From positions 2,604,001-2,668,000 of the forward strand of contig NC_014963.1 in assembly GCF_000179915.2 (NCBI RefSeq): 64,000 bases of DNA, in the 5' to 3' direction. Position 1 is the first letter of the stretch. The number at the start of each line of letters is the position of its first letter. Below are positions 44,607 to 54,805 of this stretch, piece after piece. This stretch comes from Terriglobus saanensis SP1PR4 (GTDB taxonomy: Bacteria > Acidobacteriota > Terriglobia > Terriglobales > Acidobacteriaceae). The notes below the pieces were generated by a model, which ran no database searches, was not told the DNA's origin, and worked only from the letters and a program-made list of their open reading frames with translations. The position numbers and the translations under genes are program-made.

Positions 44607-45176
44607 CTACTGCTTCGGCGCAGGAGGCGTCGCGCTGTCGTCTGCAGACTTGCTCGGAAGCTGAATCACCGGATCGGTCGGTGCCAGAACCTTGGGAGCC
44701 GTCGCATTGGGATGCTTTACAGGCTCCTGAACGCCCGCAGCGCGATTTTCTCCGCTTCCGTCTGTCTCGTAGGTCGAAACCTGCGCCTTGGGACGCAGCA
44801 TACGGACGGTCACGTTACGCGTCGTCGATGCCACGTCAAACTGTCCGCCATGCGTAGAAAATCCGGTCGCGATGACCTGAATCCCCACCACCGAACCCGT
44901 CGGGATGATGTCGATGGAAGCCTTGCCATCCGGCCCGGTCTTCAGCTCCATGCTGCCGATTTCGCGCCCATCTTTGGACGGACGCAGGATCACCGCAGCA
45001 TTCGGAATCGGCTTTCCGGAGGCATCGCGCAACACTGTAACTTCAATATGAGAGGTCTCCGGCGGCGCCTTGTACTTTCTTCCACGGTTCTTCGTATCGT
45101 CCTGCGAAGACATGGCCAACGTGAAAAAAACGAGCGAAAGTGACGCAAAAAAAACCCTGAATCTGTGCGAAAGCAT
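44607..45176 (-). CDS. Exported protein with carboxypeptidase-regulatory-like (Ig-like) domain
   Basis: A 189-residue protein of unknown role. The N-terminal hydrophobic stretch (FFASLSLVFFTLAMSS) looks like a signal peptide. Residues about 43-130 form a single beta-sandwich domain of the CarboxypepD_reg type (IEVTVLRDASGKPIPNAAVIL, GPDGKASIDIIPTGSV, IQVIATGF). The last 50 residues are Pro/Ala/Ser-rich. Such domains are abundant in acidobacterial envelope proteins. Upstream of the SDR in an apparent two-gene unit. Confidence 0.78.
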   Translation of the reverse strand: MLSHRFRVFFASLSLVFFTLAMSSQDDTKNRGRKYKAPPETSHIEVTVLRDASGKPIPNAAVILRPSKDGREIGSMELKTGPDGKASIDIIPTGSVVGIQVIATGFSTHGGQFDVASTTRNVTVRMLRPKAQVSTYETDGSGENRAAGVQEPVKHPNATAPKVLAPTDPVIQLPSKSADDSATPPAPKQ

Positions 45177-45257
45177 GTCAAAAGTCTACTCTTTCAGACC
45201 CCTCAGGCGCTAGACGACAAACCTGAGCCAAATTCACTCAGATTTCACCTGGGAGCC

Positions 45258-45311
45258 TTGACACGCTTCCGGCTGTGGTCTAACTTAGCAATCGGAAGGC
45301 AGGAGTGCTAA
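45258..45311 (+). promoter_or_regulatory. CIRCE operator (HrcA) and promoter of groES-groEL
   Basis: CIRCE lies at 45285-45311: TTAGCAATC, nine bases, GAGTGCTAA. The left arm differs from the consensus by one base. TTGACA at 45258-45263 and TAACTT at 45281-45286 (17-base spacing) fit a vegetative promoter whose start would lie inside the operator, so HrcA binding would block transcription until heat shock. Confidence 0.9.
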
Positions 45312-45349
45312 CTCTCGCCCCAAACGATCTACCAAGGAGAACCAAAGCA

Positions 45350-45646
45350 ATGGCATCCACATTTACACCGCTGCACGACCGCATCCTGGTCCGTCGCGTC
45401 GAAGAGGGCGAGACGCTGCGTGGCGGCATCATCATCCCCGACTCCGCTAAAGAGAAGCCCCAGCAGGGCACTGTAATCTCCGTCGGCAAGGGCAAGTCCA
45501 ACGACGAAGGCAAGACCTTCCCCCTCGATGTCAAGGCGGGCGATACCATCCTCTTCGGCAAATACTCCGGCACCGAGATCAAGCTTGACGGCGAAGAACT
45601 CCTCATCATGCGCGAGGAAGAAGTCCTCGGAATCCTCAAGGCTTAA
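45350..45646 (+). CDS. groES: Co-chaperonin GroES
   Basis: Ten-kilodalton lid of the GroEL chaperonin. The 98-residue sequence has the standard start [17 protein letters not shown], the mobile loop [20 protein letters not shown] that docks on GroEL, and [29 protein letters not shown]. Start at ATG 45350 with AAGGAGA upstream; an in-frame ATG at 45305 lies within the CIRCE element and is not used. It is 60 bases upstream of groEL in the usual operon. Confidence 0.98.
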   Translation: MASTFTPLHDRILVRRVEEGETLRGGIIIPDSAKEKPQQGTVISVGKGKSNDEGKTFPLDVKAGDTILFGKYSGTEIKLDGEELLIMREEEVLGILKA

Positions 45647-45688
45647 TTTCGCCACCTGCACCACATTCAGATTTCGCTCTCACGATAG

Positions 45689-47380
<1,692 letters not shown>

Positions 47381-47426
47381 CTCCTCCGCGGAGGGCGATA
47401 CGCGCTTCGCGCAAAGGCAACAACTG

Positions 47427-47456
47427 AAAGCCCCGGAGAAATCCGGGGCTTTCCTG
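47427..47456 (+). terminator. Terminator of groES-groEL
   Basis: Perfect 11-base stem (47427-47437 with 47442-47452) with a GAAA loop, ending CTTTCC; 47 bases after the groEL stop. Confidence 0.85.
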
Positions 47457-47491
47457 GTTTATGAATCCGCAAACGAGTGGTAAAAGTGCAC

Positions 47492-48739
47492 ATGATCTCC
47501 AGACGCCGCTTTATCGCCACATCCCTGGTCTCCTCAATCGCTGTCACCAGCAAGCAACACCTCTTGTTCGGACAGTCGACCTTGGCAACACCTCTGCCCC
47601 GCTGGACGCCGGGCGTTTTGGAAATCCATCACATCGCTACCCAGCGGGGAAACTCTGCACTCTTTATCCTGCCGGACGGCTCCACCATGATGGTGGATGC
47701 AGGCGCTATCTATGGAGAAACTCCTTATCTCAGTGAAACGCGTCCATCCTCCGCGCACCGTCCGGGAGAGTGGCTTGGCCGATATGCGAAGCGCCGACTG
47801 GACGCAGCGGGACTGAAAGGAATCGACACCTTTCTTGCAACCCATCTCCACGGAGATCACATCGGGTACCTTTCTCCTCAGTGCCCTCCCTCCAGTCAAG
47901 GAACTCACCACCTCACCGGCGTCAGCGATGTGGCTGCAATCCTACCCATTGCCCGGTATGTGGATCGTGCCTTGCCTGACTTCTCTTATCCAATTCCGGC
48001 GGAGCAAGATTTCCAAAAGAACTACCGCGCCTTTCTGAACTCCGAAGTACAAGCCGGAAGAAAAGTCGAGCGTTTCCGGGTGGGTGCGAACGACCAATTT
48101 AGCCTGCTGGATCCTGGAAAGCATCCCGATTTCGAAGTGCGAAATCTGGCAGCGAACGGTGAAGTCTGGACGGGAAAAGGTGAAGCAACGCAAAAGCTCT
48201 TCCCCGAACTTACACGATTGAAAACAGAAGAATTCCCGTCAGAGAACGCATGCTCGTGCGCCATACGAATGCGCTATGGCAAGTTCAGCTACTACACTGG
48301 AGGCGACCTGACTTCGGAGACAAACTTCGGACGCGATCCCTGGCGGGATGTCGAATCTCCTGCGGCAGAAGTCTGTGGACCTGTAAGCGTAGCGGTCGCC
48401 AATCACCATGGATATTTCAATGCGAATGGTGAAAGATTTGTCCATGCGCTTCAACCGAAAGTCTTTGTCATTGAGAGTTGGGATTCGGCACATCCGACGG
48501 TAAATGTTCTGAACAATCTCTTTTCCAAAACGCTCTATCCAGGCAAACGGGATGTCTTCGCGACGACGGTGAAGGCTGAGAATCGGATCGCAAATAAACG
48601 GACGGACAATCTCGCTTCACGAGAAGGTCACATCGTTCTCCGCGTGGAACCGGGTGGCCTCAACTTCACGGTTCATATACTTGCGAATACCGACGAGAGC
48701 GATACGGTAACCGCGTCGTTCCGCCCGTATATCTCGTAA
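47492..48739 (+). CDS. Metallo-beta-lactamase-fold hydrolase with twin-arginine signal
   Basis: Exported MBL-fold enzyme, 415 aa, related to ComEC/Rec2-like hydrolases. The N-terminus ISRRRFIATSLVSSIA is a good Tat signal, supporting ATG 47492 as start in place of GTG 47477. Metal-binding signs are THLHGDHIGYL (HxHxDH, about residue 116), YYTGGDLTSET (second Asp) and VANHHGY (later His). Residues 25-60 hold the domain start LEIHHIATQRGNSALFIL and MMVDAGAIYG. The substrate is unknown; known relatives hydrolyse phosphoesters or nucleic acids. It stands alone after groEL. Confidence 0.85.
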   Translation: MISRRRFIATSLVSSIAVTSKQHLLFGQSTLATPLPRWTPGVLEIHHIATQRGNSALFILPDGSTMMVDAGAIYGETPYLSETRPSSAHRPGEWLGRYAKRRLDAAGLKGIDTFLATHLHGDHIGYLSPQCPPSSQGTHHLTGVSDVAAILPIARYVDRALPDFSYPIPAEQDFQKNYRAFLNSEVQAGRKVERFRVGANDQFSLLDPGKHPDFEVRNLAANGEVWTGKGEATQKLFPELTRLKTEEFPSENACSCAIRMRYGKFSYYTGGDLTSETNFGRDPWRDVESPAAEVCGPVSVAVANHHGYFNANGERFVHALQPKVFVIESWDSAHPTVNVLNNLFSKTLYPGKRDVFATTVKAENRIANKRTDNLASREGHIVLRVEPGGLNFTVHILANTDESDTVTASFRPYIS

Positions 48740-48744
48740 TTCTG

Positions 48745-48795
48745 AATCGGGTACCCAATGCGCAGCTTCATCGCCCATGCTTGGGTCTCGACCAA
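48745..48795. repeat. Intergenic palindromic repeat, copy C (imperfect)
   Basis: ACCCAA (48753-48758) pairs with TTGGGT (48781-48786) around the shared loop AGCTTCATC (48764-48772). It lies 5-55 bases after the MBL gene stop. The outer flank GGGTACCC resembles the GGTACCCC of copy A. Confidence 0.6.
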
Positions 48796-48846
48796 ATGGA
48801 TTTAAGTACAGAGCTATACTCTATTTCCTACGGAGACACATAAAGC

Positions 48847-49383
48847 ATGCCCCAAAATCTCCACCAAACCATCGCTCTTTTAACCAACACCCCCGCCGCC
48901 CTATCCACCCTCCTCCACGACCTCCCCGAAGCGTGGACCCACCGCAACGAGGGCGAAGGCACATGGACGGTAGCCGAAGTCATCGGCCATCTCGTCCACG
49001 GCGAGCAGACCGACTGGCTCGCCCGCGCGAAGATCATCCTCGAACACGGGGAGAGCCTTCCCTTCCCAGCCTTCAACCGTGCGGCACACCTCAACGCCCC
49101 TCAGAAATCATTGGACGATCTCCTTGAAGAATTTGCAGACCTCCGCGCAGCGAACCTTGCCGAACTTCGCTCCTGGGATCTGCAACCCGAAGACCTCGAA
49201 CGCCGCGGAACCCATCCCGCCTTTGGCTCGGTCACACTCTCCCAGCTTCTCGCCACATGGGTCACCCATGACATGACTCATCTTCACCAGATCTCCAGAA
49301 CCCTTGCCTACCAACACCGTGATGCCGTTGGGCCATGGAGCGCCTACCTCGGTGTTCTCAAGTGCAGCCCCACTGATCGCTGA
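48847..49383 (+). CDS. DinB-superfamily protein
   Basis: Four-helix-bundle protein of the DinB/YfiT group, 178 aa. The metal-site His residues are in the expected places: GHLVHGEQTDW (about residue 47-57) and THDMTHLHQI (about 139-148). Relatives are metal-dependent thiol transferases or hydrolases; a precise reaction cannot be given. Ribosome site GGAG lies 12 bases before ATG. Downstream is a palindromic repeat and then the DUF4142 gene. Confidence 0.87.
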   Translation: MPQNLHQTIALLTNTPAALSTLLHDLPEAWTHRNEGEGTWTVAEVIGHLVHGEQTDWLARAKIILEHGESLPFPAFNRAAHLNAPQKSLDDLLEEFADLRAANLAELRSWDLQPEDLERRGTHPAFGSVTLSQLLATWVTHDMTHLHQISRTLAYQHRDAVGPWSAYLGVLKCSPTDR

Positions 49384-49390
49384 GCCATCG

Positions 49391-49545
49391 ATAGGTGCCC
49401 ATATGAGTAGCTTCATCGTGCATGTGGGTATTGGCGCAAAGCGACCCCTCTTAGACTTCCGTTCCATCCCAATCCCAGACGGGACGAGCATCCCTCCCGC
49501 ACATCAAAAAGCGCGATGTACGGGGCACCCGGATTTCACCGTTGC
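49391..49545. repeat. Intergenic palindromic repeat, copy D (probably composite)
   Basis: GTGCCCATATG and CATGTGGGTA (49396-49440) flank the loop AGCTTCATC (49409-49417) shared with copies A and C. A second partial arm, TGTACGGGGCACCCGG, lies at 49518-49533. The element fills most of the 262-base gap before the DUF4142 gene, so its promoter must lie in or beside it. Confidence 0.5.
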
Positions 49546-49645
49546 ACTCCAGACAGCTATATCGCGAAATGGCGTTGCAACTCTCGTCTTCTCCTCCGCC
49601 TCCAACCACACGAAACAGAAACACATGCGCCACTTGGAGGACGAC

Positions 49646-50155
49646 ATGAAGACGATCAACAAACTGATGTGTTGCGCAGCAATCGCTGGCACCGTTGCCT
49701 TGGTTCCCACCAAAGCTTTTGCCGCTACCGAAGATGACAAGAAGTTTTTGGCCATGGCTGCTCAGTCGGACAAGAACGAGATCACGCTCAGCGAACTCGC
49801 AGAACAAAAGGCCACTAATCCTGCTGTCAAAACCTTCGCCCAGCACATGGTGATGGAGCACACCAAGATGTCTGAGAGCATGGCGCCCTTCGCGACCTCC
49901 TGGGGATTGAATCCTCCCGTGGAAGCGGACTCCGACCACCAGAAGGAGCTTAACAAGCTGAGTAAGCTCTCCGGCAACGACTTCGACAAGGAATACATGG
50001 ACCAGATGGTTTCGGATCATTCCAAGGCTCTCAGCGCCTTCACCAGCGAAGCCAAGGACACGAAAGACGTCAAATTTCGCACTGCGGTTTTGAAAGGTAA
50101 GACGATCGTGGCTGCGCACAAGAATATGGCCTACGACTTGAAGAAGAAGCTCTAA
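49646..50155 (+). CDS. Exported DUF4142 ferritin-like-fold protein
   Basis: A 169-residue periplasmic or outer-membrane-associated protein of the DUF4142 family, predicted to be a four-helix ferritin-like bundle. The signal peptide ends at AFA (MCCAAIAGTVALVPTKAFA). Domain blocks are FLAMAAQSDKNEITLSELAEQKA, FAQHMVMEHTKMSESM and DFDKEYMDQMVSDHSKALSAF. Function is unknown; family members are often stress-linked. ATG 49646 has a perfect GGAGG site six bases upstream. A strong terminator follows. Confidence 0.9.
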   Translation: MKTINKLMCCAAIAGTVALVPTKAFAATEDDKKFLAMAAQSDKNEITLSELAEQKATNPAVKTFAQHMVMEHTKMSESMAPFATSWGLNPPVEADSDHQKELNKLSKLSGNDFDKEYMDQMVSDHSKALSAFTSEAKDTKDVKFRTAVLKGKTIVAAHKNMAYDLKKKL

Positions 50156-50179
50156 CGCAACGGTCTTTTGCAGCAAGAG

Positions 50180-50213
50180 AACGGGGCAGCTTGACGCTGC
50201 CCCGTTCATATTT
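50180..50213 (+). terminator. Terminator after the DUF4142 gene
   Basis: Perfect 11-base stem (50180-50190 with 50196-50206), five-base loop, then CATATTT; 25 bases after the stop. Confidence 0.8.
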
Positions 50214-50249
50214 CACCAGATGAAATCCTATCCGCTACCATAGACAGGT

Positions 50250-50450
50250 ATGCCTTTTCCGATCAAAGTTTGCGCCGTCTGCTCCGAAGAGTTTGAACTG
50301 AAGCCCGATAAGCCCGGTTTCGCCAACCGCTGCCCCGAGTGCAGCGCCCCGGAAGCCCCGGAGGCCGCCGCCAAAGACAAGGTGGACAAGGAAGCAAACC
50401 AGGCCCGCCGCGAGGCGATGCGCAATCTTCTCTACCGCAAAGACAGTTAG
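50250..50450 (+). CDS. Small zinc-ribbon-like protein
   Basis: A 66-residue protein, no family name recognised. Two Cys pairs, CAVC (residues 8-11) and CPEC (28-31), spaced like a zinc ribbon; the second half is a charged, helix-forming stretch rich in Ala, Lys and Glu. Good codon usage and a stop three bases before the convergent VWFA gene stop suggest it is real. Possible role: small metal-binding or nucleic-acid-associated protein (inference). Confidence 0.7.
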   Translation: MPFPIKVCAVCSEEFELKPDKPGFANRCPECSAPEAPEAAAKDKVDKEANQARREAMRNLLYRKDS

Positions 50451-50453
50451 CCA

Positions 50454-51371
50454 CTACTGCGCTGCGTTCCCTGCACGGATCGCCTTGGGAGCGCTGACCT
50501 TGGTTCCGTGGACCTTCGCAGTGACCTTCAGGTCCAGAAGCCGCTTGTTTGCAGGAGCGTCAAAGCTGATCAGGAAGCTCTCTCCCAGATCGGCCATGAA
50601 CTTGTCGAGCATGGGCCGGATCGAGGGCGGATTGATCGTTCCCTGTCCCAGCAACTCGCCGCCTGTGCTCGTGACGACATCGCTGAGATAGTTCTGTCCG
50701 CTGAACGAGCCGAGACCCAAACCGCCGAAGTCGCGGTTATTCCACGGAATGGCATAGACGGTCAGGCCGTGCTCCTGCGCATCATGGATGGCGGTGTCGA
50801 CATAGGGGCTGTTCTGGTTCATCGGGCTCACAGAACCGTTATAGGGATCAATGCCGTTGGTGATCATCACCACGACGCGCGGCGCTCCAGTGTTCGTGGG
50901 CCAGCTTTTTGCCAGGTCGGAGAGGCAGAAGTACGGACTGCCGCTAATGCCGGCCTGTCCAAAGGGAAGGCGAATCGCCTTGACCGCCTCCTCGTGCTCC
51001 ACGGAAAAACCGTGCGAGAAGATAACGCGTCCGTTCTGCATGTAGCCGACGCCGATCGCTACATTGGGTGGAAGCGACAGAACAAATCTTTGAACTTCGC
51101 TCAGATTGTTCGCGAAGTTCCCGCGCAGACCATCGTCGATCAGGAGCGCGATCTCTACGTGCCCATTTGCACCCAGAACGGGCCGCACACGCGTTACGGG
51201 AACGCCATGCCCGTTTACCTTGATCTGAAGGTCGTCTTTACTGACGGGGCTACTTCCACCCACCACACGAACAATGGCCTGCGTGGGCTGCAGACCTTCT
51301 TCCTGCGCAACGGCACTTGCCGCACACAAAAGAGAAATACCAAATCCAAGAGTACGCAGTATACGAACCAT
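50454..51371 (-). CDS. Exported VWFA-type domain protein
   Basis: A 305-residue secreted protein with a signal peptide (FGISLLCAASAVA) and a von Willebrand A-type fold (about 85-275) of the kind common in acidobacteria. The metal-site motif normally DxSxS reads LLIDDGLRGNF, so the MIDAS is incomplete. Later blocks are VVVMITNGIDP (second motif region) and HGLTVYAIPW. Probably a binding or envelope-assembly protein. Single gene; its start lies 48 bases after the stop of the iron-permease-family gene on the same strand. Confidence 0.85.
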   Translation of the reverse strand: MVRILRTLGFGISLLCAASAVAQEEGLQPTQAIVRVVGGSSPVSKDDLQIKVNGHGVPVTRVRPVLGANGHVEIALLIDDGLRGNFANNLSEVQRFVLSLPPNVAIGVGYMQNGRVIFSHGFSVEHEEAVKAIRLPFGQAGISGSPYFCLSDLAKSWPTNTGAPRVVVMITNGIDPYNGSVSPMNQNSPYVDTAIHDAQEHGLTVYAIPWNNRDFGGLGLGSFSGQNYLSDVVTSTGGELLGQGTINPPSIRPMLDKFMADLGESFLISFDAPANKRLLDLKVTAKVHGTKVSAPKAIRAGNAAQ

Positions 51372-51419
51372 GAAAAAACCTCTATCTCATTAGACGCTTC
51401 CCACGGTCTATCGAATCTA

Positions 51420-51884
51420 CTACTTGGCGGTTCGAGAGATTTTCTCTTCTACGTCCTCATCCACCTCGTCGACCGCCTTGTTTCCAAGCCGCTTCATAGC
51501 CTGGGAACGTACCTGCTCGTAGCGATTGGTCAGATCGTCCAGTTCGCTGTCCGAAAGGTGCTCGATATTGATCATCTGGTTCTTCGCCGCGTCGATCGAG
51601 CAGATCAACTCATCCAGCTTTAGGTTCATGGCGCGCGCGTCGCGGTTCTGCGTGTTCTGGATCAGGAACACCATCAGGAACGTCACAATAGTCGTTCCGG
51701 TATTGATGATGAGCTGCCACGTATCGGAGTAATGGTAGACAGGTCCAGTCGCGGCCCATAAGACGATGACACCAATCGCGCCAGCAAACGCCCATCTGGA
51801 TCCCAGGTACGTTGCCGTGACTGCGGCAAAGTGGCCGAAGTGGTCTGTATTGCCCTTCAATGCTTCTTTGCGCTTCGGTTCCAT
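51420..51884 (-). CDS. Low-affinity iron permease-family membrane protein
   Basis: A 154-residue protein matching the family named after yeast Fet4 (low affinity iron permease), which in bacteria is a short two-helix membrane protein of unproven function. Two helices are visible: about 28-48 (WAFAGAIGVIVLWAATGPVYHY) and 56-75 (LIINTGTTIVTFLMVFLI), followed by the conserved QNTQNRDARAMNLKLDELI. A charged C-terminal tail ends it. I start at ATG 51884 with GAGGG upstream in preference to TTG 51902. Iron transport should not be assumed. Confidence 0.85.
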   Translation of the reverse strand: MEPKRKEALKGNTDHFGHFAAVTATYLGSRWAFAGAIGVIVLWAATGPVYHYSDTWQLIINTGTTIVTFLMVFLIQNTQNRDARAMNLKLDELICSIDAAKNQMINIEHLSDSELDDLTNRYEQVRSQAMKRLGNKAVDEVDEDVEEKISRTAK

Positions 51885-51960
51885 GGTTTCCCTCGGGGAC
51901 AAAAGATGAGACGCCCCCTGCAGTCTCGCAGTTGTGTCTGCGGCGTATGCACTCCTGCAG

Positions 51961-51993
51961 GCACAAAACAGCCCGGCAAAATGCCAGGCTGTT
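51961..51993 (-). terminator. Terminator of the BtuB-like receptor gene
   Basis: Twelve-base stem (51967-51978 with 51982-51993, one wobble) and a three-base loop, running into TTTTG on the minus strand; 20 bases after the receptor stop. Confidence 0.7.
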
Positions 51994-52013
51994 GTCGTCA
52001 GAGAATGCTCATC

Positions 52014-54482
52014 CTATCCACCGCCGAGCCTGACCTTCAGGCCTGTGCGGAAGTTGAACGGCAGGGAGGGATAACCGATCGGGCCCATATGCTGCTGTCC
52101 CAGCAGGTTATTCATCTGCGTAAACACGGAGAACTTCGACGTGATCTGGTAGGTCACATTAGCGTCGATGTTCTGATAGCCGAAGTCCAGATTGCGGTTC
52201 GGAAGCAGCAGCGTATTGCCTCCGTTGAAGTCGGAGAAAGACAGGAACGTCGAATCATCCGACCGCGAAGAAAACGCGCTTTTGACCGCGGCAGTGAACT
52301 TGGTCGCGGTGTACTGCACCACAAAGTATCCCGTCTGCGGCGCACGTCGAAAGGGCCTCTGCCCAACGAGCGGCGAACTGCTGCCGATGGCGATCCCGGG
52401 ATAGTTTGGGTTGGTTGTCGGAAATCCACCAAGCTCCGCTGTTACGTCGCTGGAAAAGCTTTTCTGCACGTTCGAGTCGAGGTAGGTGTAACCGCCGCGT
52501 GCAAAAAAGTGCCGACTGGCGCGCCATTCCAGCTCCGTCTCGATACCCTGCGCGCTGAAGTCGAGCGAGTTGAGATAAGCGCCAAAGTAATTGGCAACGC
52601 CAGAAGGTACAGAGATACCGAAGTACTGCTGGATATCCGAAGAGCCCACAAATTCAATCTGTCTGCCGAACTCGTTATGAAAGTAGTTGAACTTCAACAT
52701 CAACTTACTTCCATAGATGCTCTGGTCCACTCCTCCCTCGTAGGTGCGGAGCCGTTGCGCACCGATGGGACTGACGCCCGGAATGGTAAGGCCAGCCTGC
52801 TGAAGTAGTACATACAATGAGGAGAGTTGCGTGGAGAGGTTTGGCTCCTGCACACCCTTCGAGAAGTTGAAACGCAGCTTCGTTCCATGGAACCATCCAG
52901 ACCCCGGACGTACAGGGTAGCCAGCAAGACCGAAGCGCGGCGTCGCTTCTGTGCCGTAGAGGTAGTTCTTCTGGATCGCTCCGCCCAGAGTGAAAAACAC
53001 ACGGTTCAAAACATCGCCCTGTAACTGCACGTTGTAGTCGTAGTTACGGCGGCGTGCACTCTGGTCCAGGAAATTGGCGGGATTGTGATACGTCCCACGC
53101 TCGTCCTCGTAGCGGAAGCTTCCGTAAGCCGAAAGATGTGGAGTGAAGTGATAATCCGTCTGGTACTGCATCCCGTCGCGATTGTTCGCTGAATCTGATG
53201 GCTGGGGATACGTCCCGCCAAAAGCAATCGCCGCACGTCCCGTTCCGCTTGTTCCGTTGGCGCCACGAATCGTTACGGTGTTGCCGTAATACGTATCTCC
53301 AAAAGCGCCACTAACAGCCTCACCCACCGGGAAAAAGTTTGTAGCCTGTTCATCTTTGCGCGATCCAAAATATCGCAGCACATTGTGCCAGTTGCCGCGA
53401 TAGATGTTGTCGATCGTTCCGCCAAAGAAGGTCTGCTCGTCGGCCTGTTTCCCCGCCGCCACGATCCCTGCAAAATCAAACGCTCCGGGGAGACCCGATG
53501 CGGATACACCGCGCCGCACTGTGCCGCGAAGCTGTGTGGAACCATTCAGGCTGTATCCAAGATTCGCCGCAGCAGTCGTCACGTGAAAGCGATCCATCGG
53601 CAGAGCGTTCGAGCTGTCGAAGCGCGAAAACGCCGTGTAGTAATCGATCTTGCGATACGCCCCACTCAACTCGGCTTCATTGCGATAGGTATGAAAGTTG
53701 CCCGCGTCTCCTGTGTAGTTCAACACTGGCGCCGGAGTGACACCGTGCGGGATATTGAAGCTCACAACGGACGAGATCGCGTCCGATCCGTAGAGAACAC
53801 TGTCCGGTCCTCGGTGGATCTCCAGGCCGTTCACTGCGGTCGAAGACAGGATGCCGAAATCGAACCGTCCACCCACATCATCCGCCGGTATGCCATCAAC
53901 CATCACCTTGTTGCCGTCGGACGTTCCACCGCGTACAAAGAGCGAGGTCTGACCGCCATTCTGGCCTGTTTGGACGACGCTCACCCCAGGCTGCAACCGC
54001 AGCTCGTTCACCACGCCTTCGCGCGTTGCCAGGTCCGCAGACGAGATCAGATTTACGCTCGCGCTGGATTGCTCCATCGGCGTAGGCAAACCTGTCGCAG
54101 TGACGGTTACCTGCTCCTCAACCGCACGGAAGCCCAGCGTCAGGTGGTTGGTGACGACATCCAGATCGCCTCCGTAGAAAGGCTGCGCCACATTGGTGGC
54201 ATATCCTGCGGCACCGGTCAGCAGGACAAACCGTCCCGAACCCGCGCTGCGAATCTCATAACTGCCGTCCTCGTTAGAGGTCCCTGAAGCAACTACCAAG
54301 TGTCCCTGTAGCAACTGGATCTTCGCCAACCCTATCGGTCGTCCCAGCGGATCGCGCACGTCGCCGCGCACTACGACAGCATTAAGGCTGGACGTGAAAA
54401 GAATTGCTGCAAAACCGCCCAACGCGCACGTTCGAACTTGCGTACGGATACCGGCAAAAATCTGGCCTGAATCATAGAACAT
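52014..54482 (-). CDS. TonB-dependent outer membrane receptor, BtuB-like (vitamin B12 uptake)
   Basis: An 822-residue outer-membrane receptor, probably for cobalamin because a B12 riboswitch precedes it. After the signal peptide (to about 36) a carboxypeptidase-regulatory-like domain occupies about 37-115 (VVRGDVRDPLGRPIGLAKIQL). A TonB-box-like EEQVTVTATG comes next, and the plug domain about 130-240 (VNELRLQPGVSV, SLFVRGGTSDGNKVMVDGIP, VLYGSDAISSVVSF). The remaining 580 residues form the beta barrel, ending RTGLKVRLGGG; the last three Gly extend beyond the usual aromatic end. Start at ATG 54482 with GGAGGAG upstream. No B12 ABC importer or cobalamin synthesis genes are in the window. Confidence 0.9.
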   Translation of the reverse strand: MFYDSGQIFAGIRTQVRTCALGGFAAILFTSSLNAVVVRGDVRDPLGRPIGLAKIQLLQGHLVVASGTSNEDGSYEIRSAGSGRFVLLTGAAGYATNVAQPFYGGDLDVVTNHLTLGFRAVEEQVTVTATGLPTPMEQSSASVNLISSADLATREGVVNELRLQPGVSVVQTGQNGGQTSLFVRGGTSDGNKVMVDGIPADDVGGRFDFGILSSTAVNGLEIHRGPDSVLYGSDAISSVVSFNIPHGVTPAPVLNYTGDAGNFHTYRNEAELSGAYRKIDYYTAFSRFDSSNALPMDRFHVTTAAANLGYSLNGSTQLRGTVRRGVSASGLPGAFDFAGIVAAGKQADEQTFFGGTIDNIYRGNWHNVLRYFGSRKDEQATNFFPVGEAVSGAFGDTYYGNTVTIRGANGTSGTGRAAIAFGGTYPQPSDSANNRDGMQYQTDYHFTPHLSAYGSFRYEDERGTYHNPANFLDQSARRRNYDYNVQLQGDVLNRVFFTLGGAIQKNYLYGTEATPRFGLAGYPVRPGSGWFHGTKLRFNFSKGVQEPNLSTQLSSLYVLLQQAGLTIPGVSPIGAQRLRTYEGGVDQSIYGSKLMLKFNYFHNEFGRQIEFVGSSDIQQYFGISVPSGVANYFGAYLNSLDFSAQGIETELEWRASRHFFARGGYTYLDSNVQKSFSSDVTAELGGFPTTNPNYPGIAIGSSSPLVGQRPFRRAPQTGYFVVQYTATKFTAAVKSAFSSRSDDSTFLSFSDFNGGNTLLLPNRNLDFGYQNIDANVTYQITSKFSVFTQMNNLLGQQHMGPIGYPSLPFNFRTGLKVRLGGG

Positions 54483-54493
54483 ATCTGCTCCTC

Positions 54494-54511
54494 CACTCCC
54501 CCTCGGGAGTG
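54494..54511 (-). promoter_or_regulatory. Hairpin next to the receptor's ribosome site, possible riboswitch expression platform
   Basis: Seven-base stem with a four-base loop directly upstream of the GGAGGAG site of the B12 receptor gene. It could alternate with the riboswitch and control translation. Confidence 0.4.
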
Positions 54512-54519
54512 TGGCTGGT

Positions 54520-54740
54520 GTCAGCAGTGGAATCGGTCTCCTGACTTACGCGCCCGGCTGCAACGATATCTGGACCGCTTCCCTTCCCGCGGCCCTGAGC
54601 CACAGTGCGAAGCTTCCTCGATTGCGAAAACCGTTCCGGCCCATGGGACCATGGTGCGCTTACAGTTGCGGGGCAGTGGCGGATTCTCACCGCGCTTCCC
54701 AATGCATTCCTCTGCAGTAACAAATGAAAAAGCACGTAGT
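54520..54740 (-). promoter_or_regulatory. Cobalamin (B12) riboswitch
   Basis: Read on the minus strand, the classic blocks appear in order: GGGAAGCGCGGTGAGAATCC (54701-54682), CACTGCCCCGCAACTGTAA (54679-54661), and the B12 box AAGTCAGGAGACCG (54547-54534). The element ends about 40 bases before the receptor start codon. Adenosylcobalamin binding would switch receptor synthesis off when B12 is plentiful. Confidence 0.95.
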
Positions 54741-54805
54741 GATCCTCACTGCGCGGAAGTACGTCTACCAATGCAAACGATAGCCTATTGTAAGCCGACA
54801 GCCTG

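Noticed and set aside
51420-51884. Reading the small membrane protein as a true iron transporter
   Set aside because: The family name comes from a much larger yeast protein; the two-helix bacterial form has no shown transport function and no iron-linked neighbours here.
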